A DNA stretch of 64,000 bases from Fimihabitans intestinipullorum (GCA_018714965.1 DVML01000012.1:1-64000), one strand, 5' to 3'. Counted from the stretch's first letter, positions 1 through 8,459 are shown. Numbers and translations are program-made. The notes: generated by a model from the letters alone, not told the origin.

Positions 1-74
1 TAGTTATTTTCATAAACTGATTTGATTGAATAACACATTATCTTGTTTTCAGAGAATTATTTCTCTATATTTAA

Positions 75-177
75 TTGGTAACGATAGCAAAGTGGATACA
101 CCTGTTCCCATCTCGAACACAGAAGTTAAGCACTTTAACGCCGACGATAGTGTAAGCGAAAATAGGTAGTTGCCAAT
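75..177 (+). rRNA. rrf: 5S ribosomal RNA
   Basis: This is the 5S rRNA of the large ribosomal subunit. The conserved core CCATCTCGAACACAGAAGTT lies near 109-126, and the terminal helix is closed by TTGGTA at 75-80 with TGCCAA at 171-176. It is only about 102-104 nt, against about 116 nt in Bacillus; the shortening is in the domain between GCCGACGATAG and the 3' strand. The preceding AGAGAATTATTTCTCT hairpin (about 52-67) may be a processing signal. The 16S and 23S genes presumably lie upstream of the window. The ends are estimated from the helix. Confidence 0.93.
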
Positions 178-192
178 TTTTTTTTGACTTTT
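160..192 (+). terminator. rRNA operon terminator
   Basis: The 3' strand of the 5S terminal helix is followed at once by a run of nine T's and a second T run at about 190, as expected for intrinsic termination after 5S. Confidence 0.6.
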
Positions 193-196
193 TTTA

Positions 197-225
197 TTGT
201 TTTTATATTTATCACGATGTATAAT
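197..225 (+). promoter_or_regulatory. Promoter of the 246 gene
   Basis: A -35 TTGTTT (197-202) and a perfect -10 TATAAT (220-225) are separated by 17 bases. Transcription would start near 232, so an in-frame GTG at 231 would be cut off and ATG 246 is the better start. Confidence 0.6.
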
Positions 226-245
226 AACTCGTGCGTGGTGGTAGT

Positions 246-890
246 ATGAATCAATTTCATTTATATAACATAGAAATATTGAAACAATATCGATTGATTT
301 TAAATCGATATGGTCGAGAAGATTTATCTTATCCTTTACTTGTTTCTCCTACATTATTAAATAAAGATGGAAAGATTTTATATGTTGGACAAGAAACAAA
401 TACATGGGGAAAAGAATATGAGGATCCTGAAATTGTTGGAAAATTGGAAAGTTTATATGAGCGTTTTTTGCGAAGTGGTGCTACTAATAGGCCATTTTGG
501 AAATTTTTAAAACCGATACTAACTAGTGAACTTCACGAACAAGTGATATGGTCTAATTTATTGTTATGCGGTAAAAAAGAAACTTTAGGAACACCAGAGT
601 TGCCTCAAGAGTTAATTACTTTAAGTATAGACTATCTATATCATTTATATAAAGAGTCGAATCCTTCGCTCGTTCTTATCGCATCATCTTCACGTACACC
701 ATATAATGCAATTGTTGAGGAATTTTTACAAAGAATAGATATTTTTCATTTAGATCGGCCTACTGCACAGCAACCTTATTCAGTGGATAAAGATGAAAAA
801 GTCTTGTGGACATATCATCCAAAGTATTTATATATGTCGAAAAACTGTGCAAAAGTGCAAGAAGCATGTAAAAGAATTATATTAAAGTAA
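246..890 (+). CDS. Uncharacterised protein, possibly uracil-DNA glycosylase-like fold
   Basis: A 214-residue soluble protein that I do not recognise with certainty. It has an early strand motif ILYVGQETNTWG (about residues 45-56), a central WSNLLLCG segment and a late TYHPKYL segment. The order of a GQ/GE loop, an N-containing strand and a C-terminal HP motif recalls uracil-DNA glycosylase superfamily members, but the catalytic motifs do not match a described family closely enough for a functional call. ATG 246 is preferred over GTG 231 because it follows GGTGGTAG and the predicted transcript starts near 232. The gene stands alone between the rRNA operon and the t6A operon. Confidence 0.45.
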   Translation: MNQFHLYNIEILKQYRLILNRYGREDLSYPLLVSPTLLNKDGKILYVGQETNTWGKEYEDPEIVGKLESLYERFLRSGATNRPFWKFLKPILTSELHEQVIWSNLLLCGKKETLGTPELPQELITLSIDYLYHLYKESNPSLVLIASSSRTPYNAIVEEFLQRIDIFHLDRPTAQQPYSVDKDEKVLWTYHPKYLYMSKNCAKVQEACKRIILK

Positions 891-891
891 G

Positions 892-932
892 TTATCCACA
901 GGTTTATTCGAATCAAATTTTTGTTTTCCACA
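892..932 (+). promoter_or_regulatory. Pair of DnaA boxes
   Basis: TTATCCACA (892-900) is a perfect consensus DnaA box, and TTTTCCACA (924-932) fits TTWTNCACA in the same orientation, 32 bases apart start to start. No dnaA, dnaN or AT-rich unwinding element is nearby, so this looks like an accessory DnaA-binding site rather than an origin. Confidence 0.45.
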
Positions 933-976
933 GAAATTTGTTGAAAAAATGTATGACAAAATATAGCTGATACTTA

Positions 977-1019
977 TTGTCATGATCTTGAAATTACATT
1001 ATAATAAAGATGGTGATAG
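977..1019 (+). promoter_or_regulatory. tsaE operon promoter fused to its ribosome binding site
   Basis: TTGTCA (977-982), a 17-base spacer and TATAAT (1000-1005) make a strong sigma-A promoter. The expected mRNA start (about 1012) is the first base of GGTGATAG (1012-1019), the extended Shine-Dalgarno for ATG 1022. The upstream in-frame ATG 1010 would not be transcribed. Confidence 0.75.
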
Positions 1020-1021
1020 AA

Positions 1022-1471
1022 ATGGAATATAAAATTACAACACATAATGAAAGAGAAACGATTGAATTAGCACAAAACTTTGAATCAGAGAAGTTTCCAA
1101 ATATGATTATTTGTTTAGATGGAGAACTTGGTAGTGGAAAGACAGTTTTTACAAAAGGAATTGCAAATGCACTAGGAATTCAAGAAAGTATTACTTCTCC
1201 AACTTTTACGATTATTAAGGAATATGAAGGTGAATTACCTTTGTATCATATGGATGTATATCGTTTAAATGGAGACGTAGATGGGACAGGTATCGAAGAA
1301 TATTTCACAAAAGGTGGAGTTGTTGTGATTGAATGGGCTGATATGATTAAAGATATTTTGCCAAAAGAGCGATTGGAAATAAAATTCCGTGTCGCTGGAG
1401 AAAATAAAAGAGTTTTAATCTTAAAACCCTACGGACAAAAATACGAAGATTTATGCGAGGCGGTTTTATGA
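1022..1471 (+). CDS. tsaE: tRNA threonylcarbamoyladenosine biosynthesis ATPase TsaE
   Basis: TsaE (YjeE) is the ATPase that works with TsaB and TsaD to attach threonylcarbamoyl to A37 of ANN-decoding tRNAs in the cytoplasm. The 149-residue protein has a Walker A motif GELGSGKT (about 34-41), a SPTFTI segment, the family HMDVYRL segment and a VVIEWAD strand, and the length is normal. ATG 1022 is chosen because GGTGATAG lies just before it and the promoter places the transcript start at about 1012. It heads a tight operon with tsaB, rimI and tsaD; its TGA overlaps the tsaB ATG. Confidence 0.95.
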   Translation: MEYKITTHNERETIELAQNFESEKFPNMIICLDGELGSGKTVFTKGIANALGIQESITSPTFTIIKEYEGELPLYHMDVYRLNGDVDGTGIEEYFTKGGVVVIEWADMIKDILPKERLEIKFRVAGENKRVLILKPYGQKYEDLCEAVL

Positions 1472-2106
1472 GAAATTTATTTATCGATACGGCATCTAGC
1501 CGTATTATATTAGCAATATTGGAAGACGATAAAATTGTATATGAAAAAAATGTCGAAAACGATATGAATTTATCGACTAGGATTTTTCCTTTGATTGATG
1601 AAATGTTTCAAAAAACAAATATGCAACCTATAGATATTGATCGAATTTATGTTGTGAATGGTCCAGGATCTTTTACAGGAGTACGCATAGGAGTCACAAT
1701 AGCAAAAACTATGGCTTGGGCACTTCATAAAGAAATTGTTCCACTTTCTGAGTTAGAACTTATGGCAACTACTTCTGTAGAACAAACTTATAAAGTTCCT
1801 TATATTGATGCACGTAGAGAAGCTGTCTTTGGTGCGATTTACGATAAGGATAATCAGGTATTATTAAAAGAACAATATATTTCGATTGAGGAGTTATGCA
1901 AGCATATTCCAGATATGAATGATGTTGCCTTTTTGGGATATACTCCAATTCATATCGATGGTACGATGGTGGAGCCGAATGTGAATTTATCTATGTTAAT
2001 TAAGAGACATCAAAATGATCGTTCTTTGAATCCACACGAAGTAAATCCTAACTATTTAAAAAGAACAGAAGCTGAAGAAAAATTAGAGAAGAGTCTTCAT
2101 GATTAG
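1468..2106 (+). CDS. tsaB: tRNA threonylcarbamoyladenosine biosynthesis protein TsaB
   Basis: TsaB is the inactive ASKHA-fold partner of TsaD in t6A synthesis. The protein (212 residues) begins MRNLFIDTASS and carries the family motif NGPGSFTGVRIG and IDARREAVFGAIY. ATG 1468 overlaps the tsaE stop as ATGA, indicating translational coupling; an in-frame upstream start at 1453 lies inside tsaE and lacks a better ribosome site. The last 8 bases overlap rimI. Confidence 0.95.
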   Translation: MRNLFIDTASSRIILAILEDDKIVYEKNVENDMNLSTRIFPLIDEMFQKTNMQPIDIDRIYVVNGPGSFTGVRIGVTIAKTMAWALHKEIVPLSELELMATTSVEQTYKVPYIDARREAVFGAIYDKDNQVLLKEQYISIEELCKHIPDMNDVAFLGYTPIHIDGTMVEPNVNLSMLIKRHQNDRSLNPHEVNPNYLKRTEAEEKLEKSLHD

Positions 2107-2500
2107 AAAAGCGGAAATAAAAGATTTGGAACAAATCCAAACTTTTTTGAATCATTTCTCTACATCTGTATCTCATACAGATTATATATTTTATATGGTT
2201 TATGAATTTAATGATAAAATTGTAGGAGTGCTAGAATATTCCATTCTCTACGAGAGAAGTGAAATAAACTATATTTACGTGGATGACAATATGAGAAGGA
2301 AGAACATTGCTACACAATTAATTGAGGCAATGATATCTGATTGTCATGAGAAAAATGTCGAAAATATTACGTTAGAAGTAAATGAACAAAATACGAAAGC
2401 GATAGGACTATATCAGAAAATGGAGTTTCAAGAAGTGGCTCGTCGAAAGCATTATTATGGAGATAAGGATGCGATCTTGATGGAAAGAAGAGTGATGTAA
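2099..2500 (+). CDS. rimI: GNAT acetyltransferase, RimI type
   Basis: A 133-residue GNAT-fold N-acetyltransferase. The acetyl-CoA loop region is IYVDDNMRRKNIATQLI, followed by the typical NTKAIGLYQKMEFQEVARRKHYY. In Bacillota a rimI-like gene between tsaB and tsaD is assigned to N-terminal acetylation of ribosomal protein S18 and perhaps other proteins; that substrate is inferred from position. It overlaps tsaB by 8 bases and is separated from tsaD by one base. Confidence 0.85.
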   Translation: MIRKAEIKDLEQIQTFLNHFSTSVSHTDYIFYMVYEFNDKIVGVLEYSILYERSEINYIYVDDNMRRKNIATQLIEAMISDCHEKNVENITLEVNEQNTKAIGLYQKMEFQEVARRKHYYGDKDAILMERRVM

Positions 2501-2501
2501 A

Positions 2502-3506
2502 ATGAAAGATACTTATATATTGGCAATTGAATCTAGCTGTGATGAAACGAGTGTATCTATCAATAAGAACGGAAGAGAAGAGATTGCTACAGTCGTGTTA
2601 ACACAGATGGATATCCATGCTCAATTTGGTGGTGTTGTCCCTGAAGTAGCAAGTAGACATCATATTGAGAATATCACGATGGTTATCGAAGAATGCCTGA
2701 CGAAGGCAAATATGACAATGGAAGAAATCGATGCGGTCGCTGTTACTTATGGTCCTGGGTTAATAGGCTCTCTATTGATAGGATTACAAGCCGCAAAAAC
2801 ATTAGCGTATATTTATCATAAGCCACTAATTCCAGTGCATCATATAGCCGGACATATTTATGCAAATGCACTTGTAGAATCAATGAAATTTCCATTGATT
2901 GCTCTTGTTGTAAGTGGTGGGCATACTGAGTTGATTTATATGAAAGAAGATTATTCATTTGAAAAGATCGGTGGGACTTTGGATGACGCTGTCGGAGAAG
3001 CATACGATAAAGTTGCTCGTGTGATTGAACTTCCATATCCAGGAGGGCCTCGTGTAGACAAGTTGGCGCATGAAGGTGAGGATACTTATCATTTACCAAT
3101 CCCATTGGATGATGAAAGTTATAACTTTAGCTTTAGTGGTTTGAAAAGTGCGGTAATTAATCTGGCTCACAATGAAAAACAAAGAGGAAATGTCCTGAAT
3201 AAAGCTAACCTTGCGGCATCTTTTCAAAATAGAGTTGTCGAAATTTTGACAAAGAAAACGATGAGAGCGTTAGAAGAATACAATGTTGATCATTTAATCG
3301 TAGCAGGTGGTGTTGCAGCAAATAAAGGATTGAGAGAAAAATTAACCGAATTATGCCAAGAAAAAAATATCCATTTAACTTTCCCACCTATGAAATATTG
3401 TACAGATAATGCAGCAATGATTGGAGCAGCTGGATATTATGCCTATAAATTAGGAAGAGTTGCAGATTTAACTTTGAATTCCAAGGCAAATGATAAATTA
3501 CGATAG
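2502..3506 (+). CDS. tsaD: tRNA N6-adenosine threonylcarbamoyltransferase TsaD
   Basis: TsaD (Gcp/YgjD) transfers the threonylcarbamoyl group to tRNA A37. The 334-residue protein opens ILAIESSCDETS, has the metal-binding HIAGH (His114 and His118), GGTLDDAVGEAYDK, and a C-terminal VAGGVAANKGLR nucleotide-binding segment. The length is normal. It is the last gene of the t6A operon. The long minus-strand frame inside it is a shadow. Confidence 0.97.
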   Translation: MKDTYILAIESSCDETSVSINKNGREEIATVVLTQMDIHAQFGGVVPEVASRHHIENITMVIEECLTKANMTMEEIDAVAVTYGPGLIGSLLIGLQAAKTLAYIYHKPLIPVHHIAGHIYANALVESMKFPLIALVVSGGHTELIYMKEDYSFEKIGGTLDDAVGEAYDKVARVIELPYPGGPRVDKLAHEGEDTYHLPIPLDDESYNFSFSGLKSAVINLAHNEKQRGNVLNKANLAASFQNRVVEILTKKTMRALEEYNVDHLIVAGGVAANKGLREKLTELCQEKNIHLTFPPMKYCTDNAAMIGAAGYYAYKLGRVADLTLNSKANDKLR

Positions 3507-3519
3507 TTGTACACTGATT

Positions 3520-3548
3520 TTTACTATCTTATGTAAATATGATATACT
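3520..3548 (+). promoter_or_regulatory. galE promoter
   Basis: TTTACT (3520-3525), a 17-base gap and TATACT (3543-3548). GGTGATA (3564-3570) then precedes ATG 3573. Confidence 0.55.
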
Positions 3549-3572
3549 AGGAATGGAAAGTATGGTGATAAA

Positions 3573-4580
3573 ATGAAAATATTAGTGACTGGTGGAGCTG
3601 GCTATATAGGCTCTCATACTGTTGTTGAGTTGTTGAATGAAAATTATGAAGTGGTAGTGATTGACGATTTTTCTAATTCTCAACCAAGTGTAATTGATAA
3701 CATAAAAAAGATTACTGGAAAGGATTTTACCTTTTTTGAGGGGAATGTTTGCGATAAAGAGTTATTGTTAAAAATTTTTAAAGAACAAAAAGTTGATGCT
3801 GTTATTCATTTTGCTGGTTATAAAGCAGTTGGGGAATCTGTTGAAAAGCCTCTTATGTATTATCATAACAATTTGTTTTCTACAATTACATTATTAGAAG
3901 TAATGGATGAAGTAGGATGTAAAAATTTTGTTTTTTCTTCAAGTGCTACAGTATATGGAACGCCTGAAAAATTACCAATTACTGAAGATTGCTCTCTTTC
4001 TGTGACAAATCCATATGGTAGAACTAAGTTGATGATTGAAGATATTTTACGAGACTTGAATGTATCAAATTCAGATTGGAGTATCGCAATTCTTAGATAT
4101 TTTAATCCAATTGGAGCACATCAAAGTGGATTAATTGGTGAGGATCCTAATGGTATTCCTAACAATCTAATGCCGTATATTGTAAAAGTTGCAACTGGGG
4201 AGTTAGAAATATTAAATGTTTTTGGTAATGATTATGATACAAAAGATGGAACTGGAGTAAGAGATTATATTCATGTTGTTGATTTGGCAAAAGGACACAT
4301 TAAAGCGATTAATAAGGTAATGAATAGTAAGGGGATTGATGCCTACAATTTAGGAACTGGTCATGGGTATAGTGTTTTAGATCTTGTTCATACTTTTGAA
4401 AAAGTAAATCATATTCATGTGAATTATCAAATTGTGGGTAGAAGACCCGGAGATGTAGCTTCTTGTTATGCAGATCCGACATATGCTTTAAAACAATTAG
4501 GTTGGAAGGCAGAAAAGAGTTTAGATGACATGTGTAAGGATGCATACTATTATGTGATGAAAAAGAAAGAAGAAAAATAA
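3573..4580 (+). CDS. galE: UDP-glucose 4-epimerase
   Basis: Interconverts UDP-glucose and UDP-galactose using bound NAD. The 335-residue short-chain dehydrogenase has the Rossmann motif GGAGYIGSH (7-15), the SSSATVYG strand and a YGRTK catalytic Tyr/Lys motif near residue 147; RYFNPIGAH and the RPGD substrate segment near the C-terminus are typical. It is a single-gene unit with its own promoter and terminator. Together with galU further along, it supplies UDP-hexoses for surface polymers and glycolipids. Confidence 0.95.
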   Translation: MKILVTGGAGYIGSHTVVELLNENYEVVVIDDFSNSQPSVIDNIKKITGKDFTFFEGNVCDKELLLKIFKEQKVDAVIHFAGYKAVGESVEKPLMYYHNNLFSTITLLEVMDEVGCKNFVFSSSATVYGTPEKLPITEDCSLSVTNPYGRTKLMIEDILRDLNVSNSDWSIAILRYFNPIGAHQSGLIGEDPNGIPNNLMPYIVKVATGELEILNVFGNDYDTKDGTGVRDYIHVVDLAKGHIKAINKVMNSKGIDAYNLGTGHGYSVLDLVHTFEKVNHIHVNYQIVGRRPGDVASCYADPTYALKQLGWKAEKSLDDMCKDAYYYVMKKKEEK

Positions 4581-4581
4581 A

Positions 4582-4612
4582 AAAACAGTGCGATTATTCA
4601 CTGTTTTTTTTT
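4582..4612. terminator. Bidirectional terminator between galE and the ABC operon
   Basis: AAAACAGTG and CACTGTTTT form a hairpin with an 8-base loop. T runs on one side and A runs on the other serve both converging units. Confidence 0.85.
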
Positions 4613-4616
4613 AAGC

Positions 4617-5399
4617 TTAATGAAATTTTTTTTCAATCCATAAAACACAATAATACATCATAGTTGCAACTATGCACAAAATGATAACACCTGACATAAC
4701 AAGATCTAAGTTGAATACTTGAGAACCATACGTAATTAAATATCCGATACCTTCTTTAGAAACTAAAAATTCTCCCATAATTACACCAATTAACGACATA
4801 CTTACATTGATTTTTAGCGCATTAATAATGGTTGGTTTGGTACTTGGTAAAATTAATTTAGAGAATATTTGCCATTTTGTTGCGCGAAAGGACTTCATTA
4901 ACTTTATTTTATTCGGATCTGTTTCAACAAATCCTTGATATACATTAATGATTGTGATAATTAAAGAAATAAGCAATGCCATTAAGATGATTGAGGTCAT
5001 TCCGGCACCAGCCCATATTATAATAATTGGTCCTAGTGCTACTTTAGGTAAACTATTTAAGATTGTTAGATATGGGTCTAATACTTTAGCTAGAAATGGA
5101 AACCACCATAGAATGGAAGCTATGAAGGTTCCAATCAATGTTCCTAATAAGAAACTAATAATTGTTTCATATATTGTAATCCCAATGTGATTCCATAAAT
5201 TGTTATCTAAATAAAGTCCTATGATTGTATCTACAATTGATTTAGGACTAGATGAGATGAAAGTATTGATGACTTCTAAATCAGCCAATAATTGCCATAT
5301 ACCAAGAAAAGAAATAATAATGAATAATTGAGTTAAAAGGACTAAGATATGTGTACGTTTTATTTTTTTTAAAAAACGTCTATGTTCTTCACTATACAT
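4617..5399 (-). CDS. ABC transporter permease, nitrate/sulfonate/pyrimidine type
   Basis: A 260-residue inner-membrane permease with about six hydrophobic helices and a BPD_transp_1-type cytoplasmic loop (DPNKIKLMKSFRATKWQIFSKLILPS, the EAA-like coupling segment; key residues A, R, L, P). It pairs with the ATPase, whose end overlaps its start by 8 bases, and with the substrate-binding protein. The family includes SsuC, TauC and ThiX; the substrate is not decided by the sequence. Confidence 0.88.
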   Translation of the reverse strand: MYSEEHRRFLKKIKRTHILVLLTQLFIIISFLGIWQLLADLEVINTFISSSPKSIVDTIIGLYLDNNLWNHIGITIYETIISFLLGTLIGTFIASILWWFPFLAKVLDPYLTILNSLPKVALGPIIIIWAGAGMTSIILMALLISLIITIINVYQGFVETDPNKIKLMKSFRATKWQIFSKLILPSTKPTIINALKINVSMSLIGVIMGEFLVSKEGIGYLITYGSQVFNLDLVMSGVIILCIVATMMYYCVLWIEKKFH

Positions 5400-6153
5400 G
5401 GAAATCTAAATCCTTCCAAATGCAATCATAATAAGACGCAAATTCTTTACATTTTCTATTTTCGATTGGATTTGATTTTCCAGTCATTTGAATTTCATAT
5501 ATGTTTTTAATGGTACATGGTCTTTGTGATAGAACAATAACGCGATCTGCCATACTAATTGCCTCAGATAAATCATGGGTCACCATAATAGCACTTTTAT
5601 GTTCTTTTTTTATAATGCGAAAGACATCGTCAGAAACTGCAAGGCGTGTCTGGTAATCCAGAGCTGAAAATGGCTCATCTAATAGTAAGATATCTGGCTT
5701 TGTCGCAAGAGTACGAATAAGTGCAACTCTTTGCCTCATTCCACCTGATAAATTTGATGGATAGCTGTTAATGAAGTCTTTTAATCCATATGTATTTAAT
5801 AAATCGATGACGTATTGTTTGGTATCATCATTAAGTGAACCTGTGATTTCTAGACCTAGTAAACAATTTTCGAGTATCGTTTTCCATTCAAAAAGACTAT
5901 CTTGCTGTAACATGTATCCATAGGTAATATTTTCTTTGAAAGATACAGTGCCTCCAGATTTTTCTTCAAGTCCACATAAAATGGATAGGATGGTTGATTT
6001 TCCACATCCACTCGGACCTACAAGCGCGACAAATTCGCCATCTAGTAAATTAAACGAAAAGCTATCAACAGCTTTTGTTTCATCACGTTTTGTATGATAT
6101 GTTTTTTTTAGATTGCGAATACTTAAAATGTTTTTTTTATTTTGCATACGCAT
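5392..6153 (-). CDS. ABC transporter ATP-binding protein
   Basis: The cytoplasmic ATPase of the importer, 253 residues. It has Walker A GPSGCGKST, a Q-loop at YGYMLQQD, the signature LSGGMRQRV, Walker B DILLLDEP followed by FSALD, and the switch VTHDL. It belongs with SsuB/TauB/ThiZ-type ATPases. The start overlaps the substrate-binding gene by 17 bases; a second in-frame ATG at 6147 is an alternative. Confidence 0.92.
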   Translation of the reverse strand: MRMQNKKNILSIRNLKKTYHTKRDETKAVDSFSFNLLDGEFVALVGPSGCGKSTILSILCGLEEKSGGTVSFKENITYGYMLQQDSLFEWKTILENCLLGLEITGSLNDDTKQYVIDLLNTYGLKDFINSYPSNLSGGMRQRVALIRTLATKPDILLLDEPFSALDYQTRLAVSDDVFRIIKKEHKSAIMVTHDLSEAISMADRVIVLSQRPCTIKNIYEIQMTGKSNPIENRKCKEFASYYDCIWKDLDFHV

Positions 6154-7123
6154 TTGTAAATATTTTATTATACGGAACTTTCTTGTCTAACTCACCAGCA
6201 CTTGATACGATTTCTTGGATATGATCGAAGTCTTCTTTTTTGATTTCAGTTGTTTTAAACCAGGCATCTATGTCACGGTAACGTTTAACAATCTTTGTTA
6301 AATCTTCTAAAGAAGTATCTGGAAATTCATCTAATATCACCTTAGCAACTTCTTCATCAGAATGACTATGTACGTAGTCCAAACCTCTTTGAATTGCACG
6401 TGTATATCCTTCAATTACATCTGGATTTTTTTCGATATAACTTTTTTTTGCATTGTATGTTGTATATGGTACGACACCACCGAGTTCTCCAACAGATGCA
6501 ACAACGTATCCAACTCCTTCTTTTTCCAACTGTAAAGCTTGTGGCTCAAAAAGAGTTACATAATCCCCTGTACCACCAATAAAGGCACCAGCCATAGATG
6601 CAAATTCGATACTAGTATCAATGTTAAGATCCTTTTTCGGATCAATTCCATTTTCTCTTAATGCCCATTCGAGTGTCATTTCTGGCATTCCACCTTTTCT
6701 TCCACCAATCACATCTTTTTCTTTCATATTTTCTAGTTTGAAATTATCTTCTTTTTTACGGGATACAATGAAGCTTCCATCTTTTTTTGTAAGTCCTGCG
6801 AAATTGACTAAATAATCTTTTTCTCCTTGATTATAGACGTATATTGTAGCTTCACTTCCACAAAATCCTATTTCGACATCGCCTGATAGAACAGCAGCGG
6901 TTACTTTATCTGCTCCTGGTGTTAGAATAAATTCAGGATCTAGTCCTTCTTCTTCAAAATACCCTAATGCTTTGGCTGCATATTGAGGTGCATAGAAAAC
7001 ACTATGTGTTACTTCTGCCACTTTAATAGATTTTAGATTTGATTCTTCTTTATTGAATAATGTTAATACTGTTAAAGCAATAATTAATAGGAATGCGATA
7101 ATAGCAATCGTTATTTTTTTCAA
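6137..7123 (-). CDS. ABC transporter substrate-binding protein, NMT1/THI5-like
   Basis: A 328-residue periplasmic-binding-type protein of the NMT1/SsuA group. It shows VFYAPQYAAKALGYFEEEGL, the family opening, and GDVEIGFCGSEATI for the ligand cleft. The start codon is TTG (7123-7121), preceded by GGGGGGGAGAG. The N-terminus has a hydrophobic helix (about 5-24) but no lipobox cysteine after it, so it is probably tethered by the helix instead of lipid. It heads the three-gene minus-strand operon. The ligand is unknown; thiamine precursors, sulfonates and nitrate are all carried by relatives, and no TPP-type leader is seen. Confidence 0.85.
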   Translation of the reverse strand: MKKITIAIIAFLLIIALTVLTLFNKEESNLKSIKVAEVTHSVFYAPQYAAKALGYFEEEGLDPEFILTPGADKVTAAVLSGDVEIGFCGSEATIYVYNQGEKDYLVNFAGLTKKDGSFIVSRKKEDNFKLENMKEKDVIGGRKGGMPEMTLEWALRENGIDPKKDLNIDTSIEFASMAGAFIGGTGDYVTLFEPQALQLEKEGVGYVVASVGELGGVVPYTTYNAKKSYIEKNPDVIEGYTRAIQRGLDYVHSHSDEEVAKVILDEFPDTSLEDLTKIVKRYRDIDAWFKTTEIKKEDFDHIQEIVSSAGELDKKVPYNKIFTNAYAK

Positions 7124-7260
7124 ATTCTCTCCCCCCCTTTGTTACATAGTATTATATTCTATTTTTAATTGAGTTCTTGTGTATTTGACCTATATTCAAA
7201 AAGTAAATTGTATAGAAAATGTCAGAATTGTGAAAAATTATGTACAGTGTAAAAAAAATA

Positions 7261-7302
7261 CTGCAATTCGGGAAAAGTGATGTTATAATGAAAATAAGGA
7301 GG
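7261..7302 (+). promoter_or_regulatory. Promoter and ribosome site of the dehydrogenase operon
   Basis: CTGCAA (7261-7266), 17 bases, TATAAT (7284-7289), then AAGGAGG (7296-7302) before ATG 7308. Confidence 0.6.
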
Positions 7303-7307
7303 TATAT

Positions 7308-8459
7308 ATGATAAATAGAATTGTTTTGAATGAAATGTCTTATTTTGGAAGAAATGCAAGAAGCATTCTACCTCAAGAGATAACTTCTAGAAATTTAAAA
7401 AAGGCGTTAGTCGTTACAGATTCTACACTTCTAGATGCAGGTGTTACTGGAAAAGTCTTAAGTGTTTTAGATGAAAATCATTTAGAATACGCTACATTTT
7501 CCGATGTAAAACCAAATCCAACAGTTCATAATGTATTAACAGGATTAGAAATGTGTAAATCAACTGGTGCAGATTATATTATTGCTGTTGGAGGAGGAAG
7601 TGCAATCGATACTGCCAAAGCAATTGGAATTATTATGACAAATCCAGAATTTTCTGATGTCGTTTCTTTGGACGGTGTTGCGGAGACGAAAAACAAATCG
7701 TTACCGATTATCGCCTTACCAACGACAGCAGGAACAGCAGCGGAGGTTACGATTAACTATGTAATTACGGATGAAAAGAGAGTTAAGAAGATGGTATGTG
7801 TAGATCCACACGATATCCCAGTTCTTGCTATTATTGATCCTGAGTTGATGGAAAGTATGCCTGCGAGTGTAGCTGCTTCTACTGGAATGGATGCTTTAAC
7901 GCATGCAATGGAAGGGTATATTACGAAATCAGCTTGGACGATGACAGATATGTTCCATTTGCAAGCAATGCAAATGATTTACGACAATCTTGCAAAAGCA
8001 GTCAATGAAAAGAATCCTGGAGCGATCGATGCGGTTGGATATGCTCAATACATTGCCGGAATGGGATTTTCTAATGTAGGATTAGGAATCGTACATTCAA
8101 TGGCTCATTCACTTGGAGCTTTATATGATACGCCACATGGACTTGCTAATGCATTGTTATTACCGCATGTATTAAAGTTCAATGGCGTTGCTTGTCCAGA
8201 TCGGTTTCTCGAAATGGGACGTGCGTTCCATTTAGATATGGATAACTTATCGGATCAAGAAGCTGTCGATAAAGTTGTAAATGCTGTTAGAAATCTTGCT
8301 ATCGAGGTTCACATTCCACAAACTTTATCTGAAATTGGTGTGAAGGAAGAAGATTTACCGAAACTTTCTCATCAAGCTTTAAATGATGTTTGTACGGGTG
8401 GAAATCCTAGAGAAGTAACGGAAGAAGATATTTTAGGAATTTATCGTGATGCTTTTTGA
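7308..8459 (+). CDS. Iron-containing alcohol dehydrogenase
   Basis: A 383-residue group III (Fe) NAD(P)-dependent alcohol dehydrogenase that interconverts an aldehyde and an alcohol. It has the dinucleotide motif GGGSAIDTAKAIG, a TTAGTAAEVT segment, and metal ligands in HAMEGY and in HSMAHSLGALYDTPHG. Relatives include lactaldehyde reductase, propanediol and butanol dehydrogenases, so the substrate is not decided. It is the first gene of an operon with a FIST protein and an aldehyde dehydrogenase, which suggests that all three handle one small aldehyde or its oxidation products. Confidence 0.93.
   Translation: MINRIVLNEMSYFGRNARSILPQEITSRNLKKALVVTDSTLLDAGVTGKVLSVLDENHLEYATFSDVKPNPTVHNVLTGLEMCKSTGADYIIAVGGGSAIDTAKAIGIIMTNPEFSDVVSLDGVAETKNKSLPIIALPTTAGTAAEVTINYVITDEKRVKKMVCVDPHDIPVLAIIDPELMESMPASVAASTGMDALTHAMEGYITKSAWTMTDMFHLQAMQMIYDNLAKAVNEKNPGAIDAVGYAQYIAGMGFSNVGLGIVHSMAHSLGALYDTPHGLANALLLPHVLKFNGVACPDRFLEMGRAFHLDMDNLSDQEAVDKVVNAVRNLAIEVHIPQTLSEIGVKEEDLPKLSHQALNDVCTGGNPREVTEEDILGIYRDAF

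Noticed and set aside
892..1000. Replication origin
   Set aside because: Only two DnaA boxes, no dnaA or dnaN, and ordinary genes on both sides.
2743..3105. A long minus-strand open frame inside tsaD
   Set aside because: The opposite strand is a certain TsaD gene, and the frame has no ribosome site or recognised domain.
7228..7245. Rex operator before the alcohol dehydrogenase
   Set aside because: Only the half site TTGTGAA is present; the inverted half is too degenerate.
7124..7307. TPP or other riboswitch controlling the ABC importer
   Set aside because: The 184-base divergent gap lacks the TPP core and has no paired leader on the minus side.
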